From contig CAZJFS010000092.1 of assembly GCA_964545075.1 (NCBI GenBank), forward strand, positions 1-16,818: a DNA stretch of 16,818 bases. Direction: 5' to 3'. Below, one piece after another: positions 13,441 through 16,818 of the stretch (its first letter is position 1; every line of letters begins with the position of its first letter). This stretch comes from DAOPXV01 sp035352535 (GTDB lineage: Bacteria; Muiribacteriota; UBA9980). The notes beneath the pieces were generated by a model. It made no database searches and had not been told where the DNA came from. It worked only from the letters and a program-made list of their open reading frames with translations. The position numbers and the translations under genes were made by a program.

Positions 13441-14877
13441 ATGGTTATATTCTCGTTATGCATTTTATTTCTTGTTCTGGGTTATTTTATATACGGCTCT
13501 ATCGTCGAAAAGATCGTTGGAATCGATCCGAATGTCGCGACTCCCGCTATCAGGCTTAAGGACGGCGTAGATTACGTGCCCATGGAATCCTGGCGGATAT
13601 TTCTTATTCAGTTTCTTAACATCGCGGGCCTGGGGCCAATATTCGGCGCCGTCGCCGGTGCTATGTGGGGCGCATCGGCCTTTTTGTGGATAATTATCGG
13701 ATGCGTGTTCGTCGGTTCGGTCCATGATTATGTATCGGGCATGCTTTCGATTAAAAACGACGGTGAAAGCCTGTCAGAAATAGTCGGGAGATATCTTGGT
13801 TATGGCGTTAAGCAGTTCATGCGCGTGTTTTCAATAGTTCTGCTTTTACTCGTCGGAGCGGTTTTTATAATGGGGCCCGCGAAAATAATGACGAGCTTGA
13901 ACCTTGGCCCGACGTATACTCACTGGTCGATAATCATTTTCATATATTATATACTTGCGACCATGCTTCCAATAGATCAGCTGATAGGCCGCATATATCC
14001 GGTCTTCGGGTTCGCGCTCCTTTTTATGGCCGTCGGAATAACGGGCGCCATATTTTATCAGGGTTATCCCGTGCCGGTTTTCGATATGGCGAATCATCAC
14101 AATCAGGCCGCAGCGCTTCCTATTTTCCCGTTTCTTTTTATATCGATCGCCTGCGGGGCCGTTTCCGGTTTTCATGCGACGCAGTCGCCCATGATGGCCC
14201 GGTGCATGAAAAGCGAAAAAATCGGGCGCCCAATATTTTTTGGGGCTATGATAACTGAAGGCGTCGTGGCGATAATATGGACCTACGCCGCCCTTTCGTT
14301 TTTCGGAGGAGTTGAAAAATTGAACGCCGTCATGGTTGAACACGGAAATGACGCCGCGTGGGTGGTAAGCCATATATCCAACACACTGCTCGGAAGGCTT
14401 GGCGGCATGCTCGCGCTTTTAGGCGTCGTCGCAGCCCCAATAACATCGGGAGACACGGCTTTTAGAAGCGCCCGCCTCACGATAGCGGATATGCTCGGCT
14501 ATAGCCAGGAAAAGATATCCAGCCGCCTGGTTATAAGTCTTCCTCTTTTTGTCATTGGATACGTTCTTACAAAGGTTGATTTCGGTGTGATATGGCGCTA
14601 TTTCGCCTGGGCCAACCAGACTCTCGCGGTCATGGTTTTATGGGCCTGCGCATCTTACCTTATTAAAAATAATAAGTGCCACTGGATAGCTACGATCCCC
14701 GCGATGTTCATGACGCTCATATGTTCTCTTTACATACTTTTCACTCCCGATGGTTTGTCCCTTGAATACGGCCTCGCGTTGAAATCAAGCGTTGCCTTTA
14801 CGGCTGTTCTGACGGCGCTCTTTTTCTTTAAAAACAAAAAAATGCCTGCGCCTCTGGCTGATTCGGCCTCGGCGTAA
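13441..14877 (+). CDS. CstA-family transporter (carbon starvation protein type)
   Basis: The ATG at 13441 is chosen over the in-frame ATG at 13378, which lies in the promoter -10 box; GAAAGGTGAAG precedes 13441. The 478-residue protein has about 13 hydrophobic segments. Motifs of the family are present: NIAGLGPIFG at 60-69, VHDYVSGM at 94-101, FHATQSPMMAR at 244-254 and PITSGDTAFRSAR at 333-345. CstA-family members are peptide and pyruvate permeases. This one is the short form (~480 residues against ~700 in E. coli CstA), common in anaerobes. Pyruvate or peptide uptake is inferred from the family; the substrate is not readable. It diverges from the MATE gene, and no strong terminator is visible before the VWA gene. 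Confidence 0.92.
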   Translation: MVIFSLCILFLVLGYFIYGSIVEKIVGIDPNVATPAIRLKDGVDYVPMESWRIFLIQFLNIAGLGPIFGAVAGAMWGASAFLWIIIGCVFVGSVHDYVSGMLSIKNDGESLSEIVGRYLGYGVKQFMRVFSIVLLLLVGAVFIMGPAKIMTSLNLGPTYTHWSIIIFIYYILATMLPIDQLIGRIYPVFGFALLFMAVGITGAIFYQGYPVPVFDMANHHNQAAALPIFPFLFISIACGAVSGFHATQSPMMARCMKSEKIGRPIFFGAMITEGVVAIIWTYAALSFFGGVEKLNAVMVEHGNDAAWVVSHISNTLLGRLGGMLALLGVVAAPITSGDTAFRSARLTIADMLGYSQEKISSRLVISLPLFVIGYVLTKVDFGVIWRYFAWANQTLAVMVLWACASYLIKNNKCHWIATIPAMFMTLICSLYILFTPDGLSLEYGLALKSSVAFTAVLTALFFFKNKKMPAPLADSASA

Positions 14878-14982
14878 AAATAAAACGTCCGGGCATGTAA
14901 TTTTTTTATTTTCAAAACCGATATATTATCTTGAGTAATTTCGTTTTTTATGCAAAAAATAAATTTTCTGAGGAGAAGAATT

Positions 14983-16020
14983 ATGAACAGGGGTTATTCA
15001 AGATTTTTCGTATTCGTGTTACTGGTATTGATTGCCGCGTCTTTCGGCACGGCTTACGCCCGCGAGGATCTCAAACTTGACGTTAAGGTTAAATCGCTTG
15101 ACGCGACGCACTTTCCAGTCATTCAGGCTTACGTTACGGTCACTGACCGGGATGGCGCGTATTATAGAAATTTGACCGAGCAAAGCTTCGCCGTCGCCGA
15201 AAATCGTTTTAAACTCGATTCATTCGTCGTGGAATCTTCGCTTAAAAATATGCACGTCGTATTATGCCTCGATAATTCAGCGTCCATGAAAAAAACTCTT
15301 CCCGAGCTTCAGCGCGCCGCGTTCACGTTTGTCAAAGGTCTTGATCCGACTGATAAATGTTCGGTGATCACTTTCAACAACAAGGTATCGGTCCTTCAGG
15401 ATTTTACAAACGATAAATACGCGATATCGAACGCTCTCTTTCAGATGCGCGCCCGTGGCGGCACGCTTTTATATGATTCTATTTTTCAGTCAATAAATAA
15501 ATGCGCTCTGGTGGAAGGGAAAAAAGCCATAGTCGTTCTTACCGACGGCAAGGACGAAAGTTATTCCGGCTCGAAACCTTTTTCACGCCATACGCTCGAG
15601 GAAATAATAGCTCACGCCAAACAGGTCGGCGTTCCGATCTATGTAATAGGCATCGGCCATGATTTTAACGAGAACGTGCTTTCGTCCATCGCCAATGAAA
15701 CCGAAGGGACTTATTACTATTCGCCTTCGCCCTATGAATATTCAAGGCTTTTCAAACAGGTTTTACAGAGCTTTAAAACATATTATAAGATCGTTTTCGC
15801 CACGCCCTGCCAGGATCGCGATATGGCCGCGCGGCTCGTCGAAATCGAAGCTACCATCGGCGATATGCTGGGCCATGATCAGGTGCTTTATATGTCACCC
15901 GGCGCATCGGCCAAAAGTAACGCATATATTCCGATCAGGGAATCAGGCGCATCCGACGATTGTGTAGGATGTGACTTCAGGGGATCTCAGCAGTTCAAGC
16001 ATCTGAGAAGCAATGAATAG
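14983..16020 (+). CDS. Secreted von Willebrand factor A domain protein
   Basis: The ATG at 14983 is chosen over the one at 14950, because AGGAGAAG lies just before it and a clean signal peptide follows. The 345-residue protein has a signal peptide (1-26, cleavage after AYA). A short beta-rich N-terminal domain follows (30-85, VKSLDATHFPVIQAYVTVTD), resembling the region preceding VWA in 'VWFA-related' proteins. The VWA domain spans ~91-265. The metal-ion-dependent adhesion site is complete: DNSAS at 97-101 (Asp97, Ser99, Ser101), Thr161 in GGTLLYDS, and Asp188 in VVLTDGKDES. It probably binds a protein or matrix ligand in a metal-dependent way outside the cytoplasm. The C-terminal ~75 residues have no recognised domain and end with a DDCVGCD motif (Cys327, Cys330). 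No sortase signal or membrane anchor is visible. Confidence 0.88.
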   Translation: MNRGYSRFFVFVLLVLIAASFGTAYAREDLKLDVKVKSLDATHFPVIQAYVTVTDRDGAYYRNLTEQSFAVAENRFKLDSFVVESSLKNMHVVLCLDNSASMKKTLPELQRAAFTFVKGLDPTDKCSVITFNNKVSVLQDFTNDKYAISNALFQMRARGGTLLYDSIFQSINKCALVEGKKAIVVLTDGKDESYSGSKPFSRHTLEEIIAHAKQVGVPIYVIGIGHDFNENVLSSIANETEGTYYYSPSPYEYSRLFKQVLQSFKTYYKIVFATPCQDRDMAARLVEIEATIGDMLGHDQVLYMSPGASAKSNAYIPIRESGASDDCVGCDFRGSQQFKHLRSNE

Positions 16021-16077
16021 GCCGAGAGTCCGGATTTACACTTTTCTCTGAAATATATAATAAACATAATAAAACAC

Positions 16078-16119
16078 AAAAAAGCCCGCCGGAGAGTTTA
16101 TCATCGCGCGGGCTTTTTT
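16078..16119. terminator. Bidirectional terminator between the VWA and SUMF1 genes
   Basis: A 12-bp perfect stem AAAAAAGCCCGC (16078-16089) / GCGGGCTTTTTT (16108-16119) with an 18-nt loop. It sits between convergent genes and is symmetric, so it can serve both strands. Confidence 0.92.
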
Positions 16120-16176
16120 ATATGTAATTTAAAATGCTTGATTATAAAAAGCATCTCGAAATTAATATCAGGCGTC

Positions 16177-16818
16177 TTATTTATTCGCGCCGTCGTCGGA
16201 GACCTTAAGAAGCCTCATTCCCATGTCGGAGGATTTTCGAGACTGCGGCGCGGCGTCCCGGTTCGATGAAGTGCAGCCGTATTTCGGGTTATACCATCCG
16301 CCGCCGCGTATGACCTTTTTATCGTCAGGCGACGGGTTTAACGTCGGGCCGCGCGGGTCGGTCAGTTCGACCGGCATGTATGGCGCATAACTGTCCAGGC
16401 ACCATTCCCAGACGTTGGCGTGCATATCGTAAAGCCCCCAGGCGTTTGGTTTTTTCGTTCCAACCGGATGGGTTTTGTTATTTGAGTTATCGAAGTGCCA
16501 CGCGTATTCGTCGATACCCGAGTCGCTCGCGCCGAAGCAGTATTTTTGAGGGCTGTTCGCCCGGCACGCGTATTCCCATTCAGCCTCGGTCGGAAGCCTG
16601 TATATGTCTTTTTGGGCGGCGCCATTGATTTTTTTCACGAATTCCATGCAGTCGTTCCAGCTGACGCTTTCCGCCGGCAGGTCGTCGCCCTTGAATTTAC
16701 AGGGCGCCGGTTCGCCCATGACGTTCAGCCATTGTTTTTGAGTTATTTCCGTGGCCGAAAGGTAAAACCCTTTTGAAATGGTCACTTTATGAACCGGTCT
16801 TTCGTCGCCGTCGCTTTT
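16177..16818 (-). CDS. Formylglycine-generating enzyme (SUMF1) domain protein, 5' partial
   Basis: The frame is open to the right edge, so the true start lies outside. The GTG at 16785 is internal, since DERPVHKVTISKGFYL reads straight through it. The visible 213 residues match the SUMF1/FGE-sulfatase fold: ISKGFYLSATEITQKQW, RLPTEAEWEYACRA, GLYDMHANVWEWCLDSY, VIRGGGWYNP and a closing RKSSDMGMRLLK. Family members include sulfatase-activating formylglycine enzymes, but most bacterial ones have other or unknown roles and lack the paired active-site cysteines. Here a single Cys in GCTSSNRDAAP occupies the C-terminal region, so true FGE activity is unlikely or unproven. Whether the missing N-terminus has a signal peptide or a kinase domain cannot be seen. 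It is convergent with the VWA gene. Confidence 0.9.
   Translation of the reverse strand, partial: KSDGDERPVHKVTISKGFYLSATEITQKQWLNVMGEPAPCKFKGDDLPAESVSWNDCMEFVKKINGAAQKDIYRLPTEAEWEYACRANSPQKYCFGASDSGIDEYAWHFDNSNNKTHPVGTKKPNAWGLYDMHANVWEWCLDSYAPYMPVELTDPRGPTLNPSPDDKKVIRGGGWYNPKYGCTSSNRDAAPQSRKSSDMGMRLLKVSDDGANK

Noticed and set aside
14950..14982. ATG at 14950 as the VWA gene start, and likewise ATG at 11140 for the secreted protein.
   Set aside because: In both cases the downstream ATG has a strong Shine-Dalgarno sequence just before it and yields a normal signal peptide.

Overview
The window is ordinary-density bacterial DNA: 13 genes on both strands, good Shine-Dalgarno sites (AGGAGG-like) and recognisable TTGACA/TATAAT promoters. 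The hydrogenase-related gene at the left edge suggests an anaerobic, hydrogen-metabolising organism. I cannot name the lineage from sequence alone. There are no rRNA or tRNA genes, transposases, phage genes or CRISPR arrays. Two genes run off the ends: the hydrogenase-like gene lacks its 5' part at the left edge, and a formylglycine-generating-enzyme-like gene lacks its 5' part at the right edge.

Left region (1-2040, + strand): the C-terminal part of a sensory-type [FeFe]-hydrogenase-like protein ([4Fe-4S] domain, PAS domain, coiled coil) is followed at 47 bp by a SpoIIE/PP2C-type phosphatase. This is the known sensor plus phosphatase arrangement, probably one operon, closed by a strong terminator.

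Region 2070-4860 (- strand): a small double zinc-ribbon protein and two tandem paralogues with an unusual shared layout (signal peptide, long Gly/Ala-rich hydrophobic zone, membrane segment, Thr/Ser-rich linker, C-terminal amphipathic helix). A perfect-consensus promoter and a ~150-nt GC-patched leader precede the pair. This is the most novel-looking part of the window.

Region 4859-11900: a phosphoglucomutase/phosphomannomutase (-), an unrecognised 499-residue membrane protein (+) that appears to be made from a leaderless mRNA, a ribonuclease D-like exonuclease (-), an AzgA-type purine permease (-), an unrecognised 148-residue acidic protein (-) and an unrecognised secreted protein (+).

Region 11902-16818: a MATE efflux transporter (-) diverges from a CstA-family transporter (+). 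A secreted von Willebrand A protein (+) follows, then the partial SUMF1-domain protein (-). The MATE reading frame has conserved-looking N-terminal sequence upstream of its first usable ATG but no canonical start codon there.

Apart from the sensor/phosphatase pair and the tandem paralogues, most genes look like single units with their own promoter and terminator. Several terminators sit between convergent genes and have A/T flanks that let them work on both strands. Five start codons were judged from ribosome binding sites and promoters; the reasons are given in the entries.
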